From positions 1 through 47,379 of the forward strand of contig JBCCUL010000015.1 in the NCBI GenBank assembly GCA_039197065.1: DNA of 47,379 nt. The letters are read 5' to 3'. The stretch comes from JANQPX01 sp039197065. Its GTDB lineage: Bacteria > Pseudomonadota > Alphaproteobacteria > Geminicoccales > Geminicoccaceae. Position numbers and translations under genes: made by a program. Shown piece after piece: positions 16,540-26,034 of the stretch. Below the pieces are notes generated by a model. The model was not told the DNA's origin, did not search any database, and saw only the letters and a list, made by a program, of their open reading frames with translations. Position 1 is the first letter of the stretch; every line of letters begins with the position of its first letter.

Positions 16540-17772
16540 TCAGGACCGGTAGGAGGCGTTGATGGTGATGTAGCCATGGGTGAGGTCGGAGGTCCAGACG
16601 GTGGCCTGGCCCTGGCCGGGGCCGACGTTGATGGTGATGTCGATTTCCCGGCCTTTGAGATGTTCGTCGATAGGGTTCTCATCGAGATTGGGGAGGCGCG
16701 CGCCGTTTTCGGCGACCAGATGGCCGCCGACGCGGATGCCGAGATGGGCAAGCTGGATCGGCTGATAGGCTTTGCCGACGGCCGCGACGATGCGGCCCCA
16801 ATTGGCGTCCTCCCCGGCGATCGCTGTCTTGACCAGCGGCGAATTGGCGACCGTTAGCCCGATGATGCGCGCCGAGTCGTCGCTGACGGCGCCTTCGACT
16901 GCGATCTGGATGAATTTGGTGATGCCCTCGCCGTCGCGCACCACCTGCTTGGCGAGATCTGTTGCGACGGCGTTCAGCGCTGTCTTGAAGGCGTCGAGGA
17001 GGTGATCGTCGGCGTCGCTCGGGGCCGGGTGGTTCGCCTGGCCCGTGGCGAACAGCAGCAGCATGTCCGAGGTCGAGGTGTCGCTGTCGATGGTGATCTT
17101 GCGGAAGGCCAGTTCGTTGGCGTCTTCGACCAGGCGCTGCAGAATGGCGGGGGGAAGGCCGGCGTCCGTGGTGATGAAGGCGAGCATGGTGGCCATGTCC
17201 GGCTGGATCATGCCGGAGCCTTTGACGATGCCTGCGATGGTGACCTCGCGGCCGCCGATGGTGGTTTTGGCGCTGCTCGCCTTGGCGAAGGTGTCGGTGG
17301 TGCGGATGGCTTCCGCGGCGTCTTCCCAGCCTTCGGGCGACAGGCGGCTATGAAGATCCGGCAGGGCCTGGACGATTTTATCGACCGGCAGCGGCTCGCC
17401 GATTACGCCGGTGGAGGCGACGAAGACGTTTTCCGGTTCGGCGCCGATCAGGCCGGCGGCGGCGGTCGCCTCCATGCGGACCGCGGCATCGCCATGCGCG
17501 CCGTTCAGGACATTGGCGTTGCCGGCATTAACCACCAGGGCCCGCGCCGTGCCGCGTTTCAGGATCTCGCGGCACCAGACGACTGGGTGGCCGGGCACGT
17601 GGGAGCGGGTGAAGACGCCGCCGACCGTGGTGCCTGCCGCGAACGCCATCAGGGTGAGGTCGGGCCTGCCGGCGTAGCGGATGCCCGACGCACCGGCGGC
17701 AAGCTCGACGCCTGCAACAGGCGGTATCGTCGGGAAGCTGGCCGGCGCCAGCGGGGAGCGTTCGATGCTCAC
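16540..17772 (-). CDS. argJ: bifunctional ornithine acetyltransferase / N-acetylglutamate synthase
   Basis: The 410-residue product matches ArgJ throughout: PGHPVVWCREIL, ALVVNAGNANVLNG, VFVASTGVIGEPLP, and the self-cleavage site GSGMIQPDMATMLAF, where the proenzyme splits before the Thr of ATML to expose the catalytic nucleophile. The C-terminus ends with DLTHGYITINASYRS as in the family. It transfers acetyl from N-acetylornithine to glutamate and can make N-acetylglutamate from acetyl-CoA, in arginine synthesis. It is the middle gene of parvulin-argJ-mutT; the gap to the parvulin stop is 42 bp. Confidence 0.97.
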   Translation of the reverse strand: MSIERSPLAPASFPTIPPVAGVELAAGASGIRYAGRPDLTLMAFAAGTTVGGVFTRSHVPGHPVVWCREILKRGTARALVVNAGNANVLNGAHGDAAVRMEATAAAGLIGAEPENVFVASTGVIGEPLPVDKIVQALPDLHSRLSPEGWEDAAEAIRTTDTFAKASSAKTTIGGREVTIAGIVKGSGMIQPDMATMLAFITTDAGLPPAILQRLVEDANELAFRKITIDSDTSTSDMLLLFATGQANHPAPSDADDHLLDAFKTALNAVATDLAKQVVRDGEGITKFIQIAVEGAVSDDSARIIGLTVANSPLVKTAIAGEDANWGRIVAAVGKAYQPIQLAHLGIRVGGHLVAENGARLPNLDENPIDEHLKGREIDITINVGPGQGQATVWTSDLTHGYITINASYRS

Positions 17773-17814
17773 GCCGACGCCCTGCCCGTTAGCGAGGCAG
17801 CAGGGCCAGGCTGC

Positions 17815-18705
17815 TCAGCCGCCATCCCCGGATTGCCCTTCTTCGGTTGCTCCCTCGGCGCCGTCTTCTTTAACGACCATCGGCGAGCCGTCCATATTGA
17901 AGCGTTCGATCTCGACGCCGTCGCGCAGGCCTTCGATCAGGGCGGTGACGATGTCACGGGCGAGTTCCTGGCGGATCTGAGGCTCGGATTCTTCGAAGCT
18001 GGGATTGATCGTGCGCTTGTCCTCGACCTTGATGACATGGAAGCCATACTGGGTCTGCACCGGCTCGGACGACGTGCTGCCGACCTCCATTTTGAAGGCG
18101 GCGTCATTGAATTCCGGCACCATCTGGCCCTGTCTGAAATAGCCGAGATCGCCACCCTGCGAGCCGCTTCCGCCGTCTTCGGACTTTTCGTTGGCGAGTT
18201 CCGCGAAGTCGGCGCCGCCTTCGAGTTCGGAGATCACGGCTTTGGCTTCATCTTCGGTGGCGACCAGGATGTGGCGGGCGCGAACTTCGTCATAGGAGAA
18301 GTTCTCGTCCTTACTCATCTCCTCATAGCGGGCCTTCACGGCCTCGTCTGTGCTGCCTTCGTCCACCTTCTTGCGCAACATGGCATCCCGCAGCACGGCG
18401 GCGCGCGCCTGCTGGAGCGCTGGCTGGACATCGGGATCGCTGGCGATGTCAGACTCTTCCGCCGCAACCTCCAGGAGCTTGAAGTCGATGACGCGATCGA
18501 GCAGCATCGGATAGATCTGGTCGATGGGCACGTTGCGCATCTGATCCGGCAGCGTGCGCATCACGGCTTCGACGTCGCTGCGCAGAACTTCGGTGCCGTC
18601 CAAGGTCGCGACGACCGGGTTGTCGGCGGCTGCCTGATCCTGGGCCAGCGCCGCCGAGCAGAACGTCAGCAGCCCGAGGGCGGCGCCTAAAGATTTGGCC
18701 AACAT
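17815..18705 (-). CDS. exported parvulin-type peptidyl-prolyl cis-trans isomerase
   Basis: From ATG 18705, with TAGGAG 9 bases upstream, the product has 296 residues. It opens with a signal peptide (MLAKSLGAALGLLTFCSAALA) and a SurA-like N-terminal helical region. The parvulin domain spans about 150-250: ARHILVATEDEAKAV, GADFAELANEKSED, GGDLGYFRQGQMVPEFNDAAF and YGFHVIKVED. Such proteins fold outer-membrane and periplasmic clients after Sec export, which fits its place beside divergent secA. The acidic, Gly-rich C-terminal tail is of no known function. A frame open to 18771 lacks a signal peptide at its start and is not used. Confidence 0.92.
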   Translation of the reverse strand: MLAKSLGAALGLLTFCSAALAQDQAAADNPVVATLDGTEVLRSDVEAVMRTLPDQMRNVPIDQIYPMLLDRVIDFKLLEVAAEESDIASDPDVQPALQQARAAVLRDAMLRKKVDEGSTDEAVKARYEEMSKDENFSYDEVRARHILVATEDEAKAVISELEGGADFAELANEKSEDGGSGSQGGDLGYFRQGQMVPEFNDAAFKMEVGSTSSEPVQTQYGFHVIKVEDKRTINPSFEESEPQIRQELARDIVTALIEGLRDGVEIERFNMDGSPMVVKEDGAEGATEEGQSGDGG

Positions 18706-18905
18706 GAGGTGAACTCCTAGGGGTCGGTGAATTAAGGGGGCATAGAAAACATAAAGTCGCTGATGCCACAAGGATGGCGCCGATCTTGGATCAAGGCGTC
18801 ATTCTTAAGAGCGTAGATCAGGCAGTTAGTCGAGTTGCCGCCCGAGGCAAGGCCGGGGCGACATGAATGCCTGGCCGGAAAGCAAGGATTGCCAAGGCGT
18901 GCGCG

Positions 18906-18934
18906 TTGACACCTCCTTTTAAACTGCCTATCTG
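18906..18934 (+). promoter_or_regulatory. sigma70-type promoter of secA
   Basis: TTGACA at 18906-18911, a 17-base spacer and TATCTG at 18929-18934 give a strong -35/-10 pair, 53 bases before the secA start codon and in the correct direction. Confidence 0.6.
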
Positions 18935-18986
18935 ACAGTTTGAAAAAATTGCGTCTTCTTTCCCCTATTTGGAGGGCATTGCGTCC

Positions 18987-21710
18987 ATGATCGGCGCCCT
19001 CGCCAAGCGGCTGTTCGGTTCTGCCAACGACCGTTTCGTCAAGTCACTGCGCAACCGCGTCGACGCGATCAATGCGCTCGAACCTGCGCTCGAAGCTCTG
19101 TCTGACGATGAGCTCAAAGCCCGGACGGACTGGCTGCGCGGCCGGCTCGACGAGGGCGAAAGCCTGGACGACGTGCTGAACGATGCGTTCGCCACGGTGC
19201 GCGAGGCGGCGAAGCGGACGCTCGGCCAGCGCCATTACGACGTGCAGATGATCGGCGGCATGGTGCTGCATCAGGGCAAGATCGCCGAGATGAAGACCGG
19301 CGAGGGCAAGACCCTGGTGGCCACGCTCGCGGTCTATCTGAACGCGCTCGAAGGCAAGGGTTGCCACGTGGTCACGGTCAACGACTACCTGGCGCGTCGC
19401 GACAGCCAGTGGATGGGGCAGATCTACCAGTTCCTCGGCCTCACCGTCGGCTGCATCATTCCCAATCTGCCGGAGCCCGAGCGCAAAGCTGCCTATGCCG
19501 CAGATATCACCTACGGCACCAACAACGAATTCGGTTTCGATTACCTCCGCGACAACATGAAGTTCGAAGCCGAGCGCATGGTGCAGCGCGACTTCAACTT
19601 CGCGATCGTTGACGAGGTCGACAGCATCCTGATCGATGAGGCGAGAACGCCGCTGATCATCTCCGGCCCGGCCGAGACCAGCTCCGATCTGTACACGGCG
19701 ATCGATACGTACATCCCCAATCTCGAGCCTGAGGATTACGAGAAGGACGAGAAGCAGCGCGCCGTCTCCTTGAGCGAGTCCGGCGGCGAGAAGATGCAGG
19801 CCTGGCTCGACGAGAGCGGCATGCTGAAGCATCCGGAGCTCTACGACATCGCCAATGTCACCCTGGTGCATCACATCAACCAGGCCCTACGCGCGCATCA
19901 GCTGTTCACGCGCGACGTCGACTATCTGGTCAAGAACGACAAGGTGGTGATCGTCGACGAGTTCACCGGGCGCATGATGGAAGGCAGGCGCTATTCGGAT
20001 GGCCTGCATCAGGCGTTGGAGGCCAAGGAGAGGGTCACGATCCAGCCGGAGAACCAGACGCTGGCCTCGATCACCTTCCAGAACTATTTCCGTCTCTATC
20101 CGAAGCTTGCCGGCATGACCGGCACGGCGGCGACCGAGGCGTCCGAGTTCTCGGAGATCTACAGTCTCGACGTGGTCGAGATGCCGACCCATCAGAACAT
20201 GGTGCGCAAGGACGAGGATGACGAGGTCTATCGCACCGCGGTCGAGAAGGACCGGGCGATCGTCAACTCGATTGCCGAAGCTCATGAGAAGGGGCAGCCG
20301 GTGCTGGTGGGCACGGTCAGCATCGAGAAGTCCGAGCATCTCGCCGAGCTTTTGAAGAAGCGGAAGGTCCCGCATCAGGTGCTGAACGCGCGCTATCACG
20401 AGCAGGAGGCCTATATCGTCGCGCAGGCTGGCCGGCTCGGCGCTGTCACCATCGCCACCAACATGGCGGGCCGCGGCACCGACATTCAGCTCGGCGGCAA
20501 TGCCGAGATGCGCATCGAGCGCGAACTCGGCGAGGTCACCGATCTCGCGAAGCGCACCGAAGAGGCAGGGCGCATCGAGCAGGAGGTCGAGGCGGAGAAG
20601 GCCAAGGTCCTGGAGGCCGGCGGCCTTTACGTGCTCGGCACCGAGCGGCACGAGAGCCGGCGGGTCGACAATCAGCTGCGCGGCCGTTCCGGCCGTCAGG
20701 GCGATCCCGGCCGCTCCAGCTTTTTCCTGTCGCTCGAAGACGATCTGATGCGCATCTTCGGCTCCGAGCGCATGGACAGCATGTTGAAGAAGCTCGGTCT
20801 CCAGGAAGATGAGGCGATCATTCACCCCTGGATCAACAAGGCGCTCGAAAAGGCGCAGCAGAAGGTCGAGGCGCGCAATTTCGAGATCAGAAAGAATCTG
20901 CTGAAGTTCGACGACGTGATGAACGATCAGCGGAAGGTGATCTACGAGCAGCGCCGCGACCTGATCGCCACCGAAGAGGTCGCCGACACCGTGCGCGACA
21001 TGCGTCACGAGGTGATCGAGGATCTGGTGGCAGAATGCATTCCGGAGAAGGCCTATCCCGAGGAGTGGGATATCGAGCGGCTGGAGAAGGACTCAAAGCG
21101 CCTGCTCGCCCTCGATGAGCCGATTGCAGATTGGGCCAAGGAGGAAGGTGTCGCCGACACCGAGATCCGCGAGCGTTTGATCGAAGCGTCGGATCGGAAG
21201 ATCGCGCAAAAGACGGTGACCTATGGGGCGCCGGTGATCCGGTCCGCCGAGAAATCGCTGTTGCTGCAGATCCTGGATCACCTCTGGAAGGATCACCTCC
21301 TCCAGCTCGATCATCTCAGGCAGGGCATTCATCTTCGAGGCTACGGCCAGAAGGATCCGCTGAACGAATATAAGCGGGAGGCTTTCGGTCTTTTCGGCGG
21401 TCTGCTCACCAATCTTCGCCAGACCGTGACCCAGGTGCTGAGCCATCTGGAGATCAGGGCGCAGCCCGAGCAGGCCGAGGCATTGGCCGAAGAGGAGCCC
21501 GTTCTCGCCGCGACCGGCACCGACGGTCCGGCGGCGCCGGCGCCCAGGCGTTCGAGCGGCGGCGGTGGAGCTGCCGTCACGGCGGTTGCCGGCGGTGGTG
21601 GCGGGCAAGCGGCTGCATCGGGCCAGAGCAGGGGCGGCAAGGTGCCGCGCAATTCGCCCTGTCCTTGCGGATCAGGTAAAAAATACAAGCATTGTCACGG
21701 TAAATTGTAA
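18987..21710 (+). CDS. secA: preprotein translocase ATPase SecA
   Basis: From ATG 18987 (GGAGGG 10 bases upstream; family-typical start MIGALAKRLFGSANDR) the product has 907 residues. It has the DEAD-like motor with Walker A MKTGEGKTLVA, VNDYLARRD, YGTNNEFGFDYLRDN, VDEVDSILIDEART; the second motor domain with NMAGRGTDIQLGG and QLRGRSGRQGDPG; the scaffold and wing domains; a Pro/Ala/Gly-rich linker; and a zinc-binding SEC-C tail (CPCGSGKKYKHCH) that contacts SecB and lipids. It drives secretory proteins through SecYEG. An earlier ATG at 18969 adds six residues and has no better ribosome site. Confidence 0.98.
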   Translation: MIGALAKRLFGSANDRFVKSLRNRVDAINALEPALEALSDDELKARTDWLRGRLDEGESLDDVLNDAFATVREAAKRTLGQRHYDVQMIGGMVLHQGKIAEMKTGEGKTLVATLAVYLNALEGKGCHVVTVNDYLARRDSQWMGQIYQFLGLTVGCIIPNLPEPERKAAYAADITYGTNNEFGFDYLRDNMKFEAERMVQRDFNFAIVDEVDSILIDEARTPLIISGPAETSSDLYTAIDTYIPNLEPEDYEKDEKQRAVSLSESGGEKMQAWLDESGMLKHPELYDIANVTLVHHINQALRAHQLFTRDVDYLVKNDKVVIVDEFTGRMMEGRRYSDGLHQALEAKERVTIQPENQTLASITFQNYFRLYPKLAGMTGTAATEASEFSEIYSLDVVEMPTHQNMVRKDEDDEVYRTAVEKDRAIVNSIAEAHEKGQPVLVGTVSIEKSEHLAELLKKRKVPHQVLNARYHEQEAYIVAQAGRLGAVTIATNMAGRGTDIQLGGNAEMRIERELGEVTDLAKRTEEAGRIEQEVEAEKAKVLEAGGLYVLGTERHESRRVDNQLRGRSGRQGDPGRSSFFLSLEDDLMRIFGSERMDSMLKKLGLQEDEAIIHPWINKALEKAQQKVEARNFEIRKNLLKFDDVMNDQRKVIYEQRRDLIATEEVADTVRDMRHEVIEDLVAECIPEKAYPEEWDIERLEKDSKRLLALDEPIADWAKEEGVADTEIRERLIEASDRKIAQKTVTYGAPVIRSAEKSLLLQILDHLWKDHLLQLDHLRQGIHLRGYGQKDPLNEYKREAFGLFGGLLTNLRQTVTQVLSHLEIRAQPEQAEALAEEEPVLAATGTDGPAAPAPRRSSGGGGAAVTAVAGGGGGQAAASGQSRGGKVPRNSPCPCGSGKKYKHCHGKL

Positions 21711-21735
21711 GGGGGCCGATATTGCGGCCGGCTAT

Positions 21736-23139
21736 ATGGCGCTGGAAGATCCGGGGAAACGCGCTGCCTTTCGGCAGATGATCTGCAAAGCGGCCTGGAC
21801 CGCAGTGTTTCTCGTCGTCGCTCTCTTCGCTGTCCCGGCGACGTTGCTGCCGGCTTCACCTGCCCTTGCTGCGGATCGCGTCGGCATCATCGATCTGGTT
21901 GGGCCGATCGGGCCGGCGAACGCCTCCCATGTCAAACGCAGCTTTTCCGAGCTGGAGACCTACGGCATCGACCTCGTGGTGCTTCGCCTGGATACGCCCG
22001 GTGGGCTGGTCAAGCCGATGCGCGAGATCATCAAGGATATCCTGGTCTCGCCGGTGCCCGTGATCGGTTTCGTCACCCCGAGGGGCGCCCATGCCGCAAG
22101 TGCGGGCACCTATATTCTCTACGCCACCCATATCGCGGCCATGGCGCCCGCGACCAATCTCGGCGCTGCGACACCGATCAAGATCTCGGACGGTAAGCCT
22201 GCCGAACAAGATGATGAAGACGAAGAGGAGCAAGAGGAAGCGCCGAACCTCGATGATAAGATCGTAAGCGATGCGGTCGCCTATATCCGCAGCCTCGCCG
22301 AACTGAGAGGCAGGAATGCCGATTGGGCGGAGCGGGCGGTGAAGGTGGCTGCGAGCCTGCCGGCGGGCGAAGCGCTCAAACTTGGCGTGATCGATCTGAT
22401 CGCAAGCGACCTCTCGCAGCTTCTGGCGAGGCTTGACGGCATGGAGGTCGAGATCGACGGCGAGATCCGGACCCTCGATCTTACCGACCGTGAAATCGTC
22501 GAGCTGAAACCCAGCCTGCACGCTCGCTTTCTGGCCGTGATCACCAATCCGACCGTTGCTTACGGGCTCCTTATGGTCGGCATGATCGGCCTTCTGATCG
22601 AAGTGGCGATACCCGGTTTGTTCGTGCCGGGGATCGTCGGCTTGTGCTCCCTATTGATGGCGCTTTACGCTTTTCAGCTTTTGCCGGTCAGCTTTGTGGG
22701 CCTTGGGATCATCCTTCTCGGCGTGATCCTGATGATCGTGGAGCTCACCTTGGTGGGTTTCGGCCTGATCGGCATGACCGGCATCGTCGCTTTCGTGCTC
22801 GGGTCGGTTTTTCTGATGGATACCGGCGTTCCAGGCTATGGTATCTCAAGGCCGTTGGTTGGGCTGATCGCCGTGATCTGCTCCAGCCTGCTGATGATGT
22901 TCCTGGTCTGGATCCGCCGGTTGCACAGCCTGCCGGTGCTGAGCGGGCCGGAGGAGCTGGTCGGCGCATCGGCGACGGTCATGATGTGGCAGGGCGCCGA
23001 GGGACGCGTGAGCATGCGCGGCACCACTTGGGCGGCGCGCTCCACTGGTGTACTCAAATCCGGCCAGCGGGTTCGGGTGGTTGCCGTCGAGGGATTGACC
23101 GTCGACGTCGAACCCGAGAGCGAGGAAGCGATGTCATGA
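21736..23139 (+). CDS. NfeD-family membrane serine protease (ClpP-like + NfeD)
   Basis: From ATG 21736 the product has 467 residues. After a signal or membrane segment (about 18-48) comes a ClpP-class serine protease domain (RLDTPGGLVKPMREII, then AHAASAGTYILYATH with the Ser of SAGTY as nucleophile), an acidic linker of D/E residues (about 158-170), four to five transmembrane helices (about 268-400) and a C-terminal OB-fold NfeD domain (EELVGASATV, GTTWAARS, GQRVRVVAVEG). Long-form NfeD proteases act with SPFH/stomatin proteins in membrane microdomains. The stop overlaps the slipin start by 4 bases (ATGA), so the two are co-translated. Confidence 0.92.
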   Translation: MALEDPGKRAAFRQMICKAAWTAVFLVVALFAVPATLLPASPALAADRVGIIDLVGPIGPANASHVKRSFSELETYGIDLVVLRLDTPGGLVKPMREIIKDILVSPVPVIGFVTPRGAHAASAGTYILYATHIAAMAPATNLGAATPIKISDGKPAEQDDEDEEEQEEAPNLDDKIVSDAVAYIRSLAELRGRNADWAERAVKVAASLPAGEALKLGVIDLIASDLSQLLARLDGMEVEIDGEIRTLDLTDREIVELKPSLHARFLAVITNPTVAYGLLMVGMIGLLIEVAIPGLFVPGIVGLCSLLMALYAFQLLPVSFVGLGIILLGVILMIVELTLVGFGLIGMTGIVAFVLGSVFLMDTGVPGYGISRPLVGLIAVICSSLLMMFLVWIRRLHSLPVLSGPEELVGASATVMMWQGAEGRVSMRGTTWAARSTGVLKSGQRVRVVAVEGLTVDVEPESEEAMS

Positions 23140-23954
23140 GTGACTACGGCGTGGGCTTGGTGATCGTCCTGGTGATCGTCGCCATTCTCCTGGCGATCTT
23201 GGCGGCGGCGTCGGTCAGGATCGTTCAGGAATATGAACGCGGCGTCGTCTTGACGCTCGGCCGCTTCTCCGGCATCCGCACGCCCGGGCTGCGCTTCGTC
23301 GTTCCGGTGCTGCAGGTGATGGAGCTGGTCGACACCCGCGAGAAGGTGGTCGACATTCTGCCCCAGGAAATCATCACCAAGGACAATGTCCTGGTGCGGG
23401 TGAACGGCGTCGTCTATTACCGCGTCCACGATCCGAGACGCGCGATCCTCGATACCGAGAGCTTCAACGATTCGACGCGCGAGATGGCGCAGGCGACGCT
23501 CAGATCCTCGGTCGGCACCCATGAGCTGGACGAGCTTTCCGATCCGGAGCGGCTGAACGTCGAGATCCAGCGGGCGCTGGAGGTCAAGACCGAGCCTTGG
23601 GGCATCAAGGTCTCGAATGTCGAGATCAAGGAGGTGGATGTCGACAAGCAGATGATCCGCCACATCTCGCGCCAGGCCGAAGCCGAGCGCGTGCGCCGCG
23701 CCAAGGTGATCGAGGCGGAAGGCGAGCAGCAGGCGGCCGAAGCCCTGCTCGAGGCCGCGCAGATGCTCGCCCAGAGCCCGGAGGCCATGCAGCTCCGCTA
23801 TCTCGCCACCCTCGGCAGCATCGCCAATGAGCGCAGCTCCACCATCGTCTTCCCCTTCCCGACCGATCTCGCCCAGCTCCTGGGATCGAAGGCCGGCGGA
23901 CAGGGCCCGGAGAACAACAGCTCCGGCAACGGTTCGAGCAAAAAGCTGAGCTGA
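23136..23954 (+). CDS. slipin / stomatin-like SPFH protein
   Basis: The 272-residue product starts MSDYGVGLVIVLVIVAILL, one N-terminal membrane anchor, followed by the SPFH domain: IVQEYERGVVLTLGRFSGIR, PGLRFVVPVLQVMELVDTRE, DNVLVRVNGVVYYRVHDP, GTHELDELSDPERLN. A long charged coiled coil (RQAEAERVRRAKVIEAEGEQ) and a short tail follow. It forms oligomeric scaffolds in the membrane; the coupled NfeD protease is its standard partner. Confidence 0.95.
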   Translation: MSDYGVGLVIVLVIVAILLAILAAASVRIVQEYERGVVLTLGRFSGIRTPGLRFVVPVLQVMELVDTREKVVDILPQEIITKDNVLVRVNGVVYYRVHDPRRAILDTESFNDSTREMAQATLRSSVGTHELDELSDPERLNVEIQRALEVKTEPWGIKVSNVEIKEVDVDKQMIRHISRQAEAERVRRAKVIEAEGEQQAAEALLEAAQMLAQSPEAMQLRYLATLGSIANERSSTIVFPFPTDLAQLLGSKAGGQGPENNSSGNGSSKKLS

Positions 23955-24008
23955 TCGCCCTCTGGTGGGAGGGAAATGTCCCCGCAGATTAGAATTATTC
24001 TTGATCTA

Positions 24009-24022
24009 GTGAACTAGTTCAC
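24009..24022. promoter_or_regulatory. perfect 14-bp palindrome, operator candidate
   Basis: GTGAACTAGTTCAC at 24009-24022 is a perfect palindrome about 70 bases before the start of the gene at 24092. Its form and size are usual for TetR-, MarR- or HxlR-type repressor sites. No matching regulator gene is present nearby. Confidence 0.5.
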
Positions 24023-24091
24023 AACGTTGCCACCCGGAAGGCTGATAGCCATGGGTTCCATCAATTGAATTTGATTTGATGGAGAGACCTG

Positions 24092-25105
24092 ATGGATGTG
24101 AAACGGGATTATCGGCAAAGAAAGTATACGAAGGCGTCTCCTGGCTACGACCCCCTCGGCCCTCTAAAGTGGCTGCCTGGAACTTGGGAAAGCAAGGGAC
24201 GCGGCTGGAATATGATCGCGCTGCCGTTCGCAACCGAACCACCACCCAACGGTTTCAATTACCGAGTGTTGATGAATCAATATAACGAGACTCTCCGATT
24301 TAATTTCATTGATGAAGACGTGCCCAACCGAGGCATTACCGAGAATGTCCCAGGCGCGTCGGATACGGACCAGTTCCTCGTAACCCTTGACTATCAGCAG
24401 TCCATTGACCAGGTCGTTGCTGCCGACTCTCCTGAGAGTGAGAAGGAAGGGCCTCGGGGCGCCGACATCCATCATGAGCCCGGTCTTTGGCTGCATATGG
24501 TTAATGAACGGACCGATAAGCTGGACATCGCACGGCTCGCGACCATTCCTCATGGCAATTCGGCCTTAGCGTTGGGGCGCGCGGATTACAAGAAGGGCAA
24601 GCCAGAAATTCCCGACCTCAATGGGCTGCCGATAGGCGTAGGCCAGGATCTCGACGGGAATCGCTATCTCGCTCCGTACAAGCATTTCGAGGACAACCGG
24701 TTCTTCGGCGACCTACCTCCCAACCCAAATCCGGGTTCTGGTGAATTCCCAGGCTTCTTTCCGACCAACATGAACGCCATTCTGCAATTTGCGGTGGACA
24801 CCCTGCCGCCGGCGGTTAACACCACAATCCTCCACGTCGATACCAAGCTTCAGAAGGCGGGCATCGTTAACATTCCATTTATCGAGCGTGAAGCTGATGC
24901 GTCCGAAATGACTTCCACCTTCTGGATTCAGGAGCTGGCGGACAAGGATGAGAAAGGCAATCCAAAGCTACGTCTGCAATATTCGCAGACGGTGATGCTC
25001 GACTTCTTCGAGGTTCCCGGCGGCGGTGGCGAGCTTATTCGTTGGCCGCACATCAGCATCAACACCCTAGACAAGGTCAGCGACGAGGTTCTGCCTGTCG
25101 CTTGA
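24092..25105 (+). CDS. lipocalin/nitrobindin-like beta-barrel protein, heme-binding-type (tentative)
   Basis: The 337-residue product starts at ATG 24092 with GGAGAG 6 bases upstream. The N-terminal GPLKWLPGTWESKGRGWNMI recalls the opening strand of nitrobindin/THAP4-like heme-binding barrels (L-x-x-LxGTWxG). Alternating strands follow, with PNRGI, FLVTLDYQQSIDQV, HHEPGLWLHM, IPHGNSALALG and, at the end, YSQTVMLDFF and WPHISINTLDKV. No signal peptide or membrane segment is seen. I recall proteins of this size annotated as heme-binding or peroxidase-like, but the assignment rests on weak patterns. It stands alone, with a palindromic operator candidate upstream, and codon use is less GC-biased than in the next genes. 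Confidence 0.5.
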   Translation: MDVKRDYRQRKYTKASPGYDPLGPLKWLPGTWESKGRGWNMIALPFATEPPPNGFNYRVLMNQYNETLRFNFIDEDVPNRGITENVPGASDTDQFLVTLDYQQSIDQVVAADSPESEKEGPRGADIHHEPGLWLHMVNERTDKLDIARLATIPHGNSALALGRADYKKGKPEIPDLNGLPIGVGQDLDGNRYLAPYKHFEDNRFFGDLPPNPNPGSGEFPGFFPTNMNAILQFAVDTLPPAVNTTILHVDTKLQKAGIVNIPFIEREADASEMTSTFWIQELADKDEKGNPKLRLQYSQTVMLDFFEVPGGGGELIRWPHISINTLDKVSDEVLPVA

Positions 25106-25238
25106 ATCTGGCCTCGAAAGGCTATCAACACTTAGAGACGGCGGCGTCTTCGGATGCCGCCAATTTGCTGTCCTCTGGCTTCGGGCATCTGGCCATTCTA
25201 CAAAGAAAGGACACACCGAAGGCCAGGGGAGAAGATGG

Positions 25239-25988
25239 ATGCCGCTCAGCGACTACAAGTCCGCGCTCGTGACGGGCGCTTCCAGCGGCATTGGCGCTGC
25301 GTGCGTCAGGGCGCTGACGTCGCGCGGCATCGAGGTCCACGCGCTTGCGCGCCGCGAGGATCGGCTGAAGGCGCTTGCCGACGAGACCGGCTGCATGCCG
25401 CTGACCCTCGATCTTCGGGACCATGACGCCATCCATGCGCGCCTCGCGTCGCTGGATGTGGACATCCTGATCGGCAATGCCGGCACCGGTCGCGGTTTCG
25501 ACGGGTTTCTCGGTGCGTCGCCCGACGACATCGACGTGACGCTCGGGACCAATGTTCAGTCGCTGGTGCATGTCCTGCGCGCGGTGCTGCCCGGGATGGT
25601 CGAGCGCAGGCGCGGGCATGTCGTCAATATCGGCTCGGTCGCCGGGCTCTATCCGATCAACTCGGTGATCTATGGGGCGAGCAAGGGCGCCGTGCATATG
25701 CTCAATCAGAATCTTCGGATCGAGCTCAAGGGCACCGGCGTGCGCAGCACCGAAATCTGCCCGGGCCGCGTCGTGACCGAATTTTTCGAGGCCTCGATCG
25801 AGGACTCCGAACAACTCGCCAAGGTCAAGGATACCGGGATCGAAGAGCTGACGCCCGACGACATCGCCGATGCGATCATCTTCGCCCTCGATGCCCCTTG
25901 GCGCATGAACGTCAACTGCATCGAAATCCAGCCGACCGAACAAGTCTTCGGCGGCGCGGGGTTCGGCCCCGTCGCGGGGCGGCGTTGA
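25239..25988 (+). CDS. short-chain dehydrogenase/reductase (YdfG-like)
   Basis: The 249-residue product is a classical SDR: cofactor motif TGASSGIG at 12-19, LIGNAGTG (NNAG equivalent), catalytic Ser in NIGSVAG and YxxxK in VIYGASKGAVHM, then the PGRVVTEFF substrate loop. EVHALARREDRL after strand 2 suggests NADP(H) preference (Arg residues at the adenine phosphate). It resembles YdfG-type 3-hydroxy acid/serine dehydrogenases. The start has GGGGAG about 8 bases upstream. A second SDR follows 46 bp later and may be in one transcript. Confidence 0.88.
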   Translation: MPLSDYKSALVTGASSGIGAACVRALTSRGIEVHALARREDRLKALADETGCMPLTLDLRDHDAIHARLASLDVDILIGNAGTGRGFDGFLGASPDDIDVTLGTNVQSLVHVLRAVLPGMVERRRGHVVNIGSVAGLYPINSVIYGASKGAVHMLNQNLRIELKGTGVRSTEICPGRVVTEFFEASIEDSEQLAKVKDTGIEELTPDDIADAIIFALDAPWRMNVNCIEIQPTEQVFGGAGFGPVAGRR

Positions 25989-26034
25989 CTTCGCGGCGGG
26001 CGCGCCGCCACGATGACTTTTGAGGAGCTTGATC

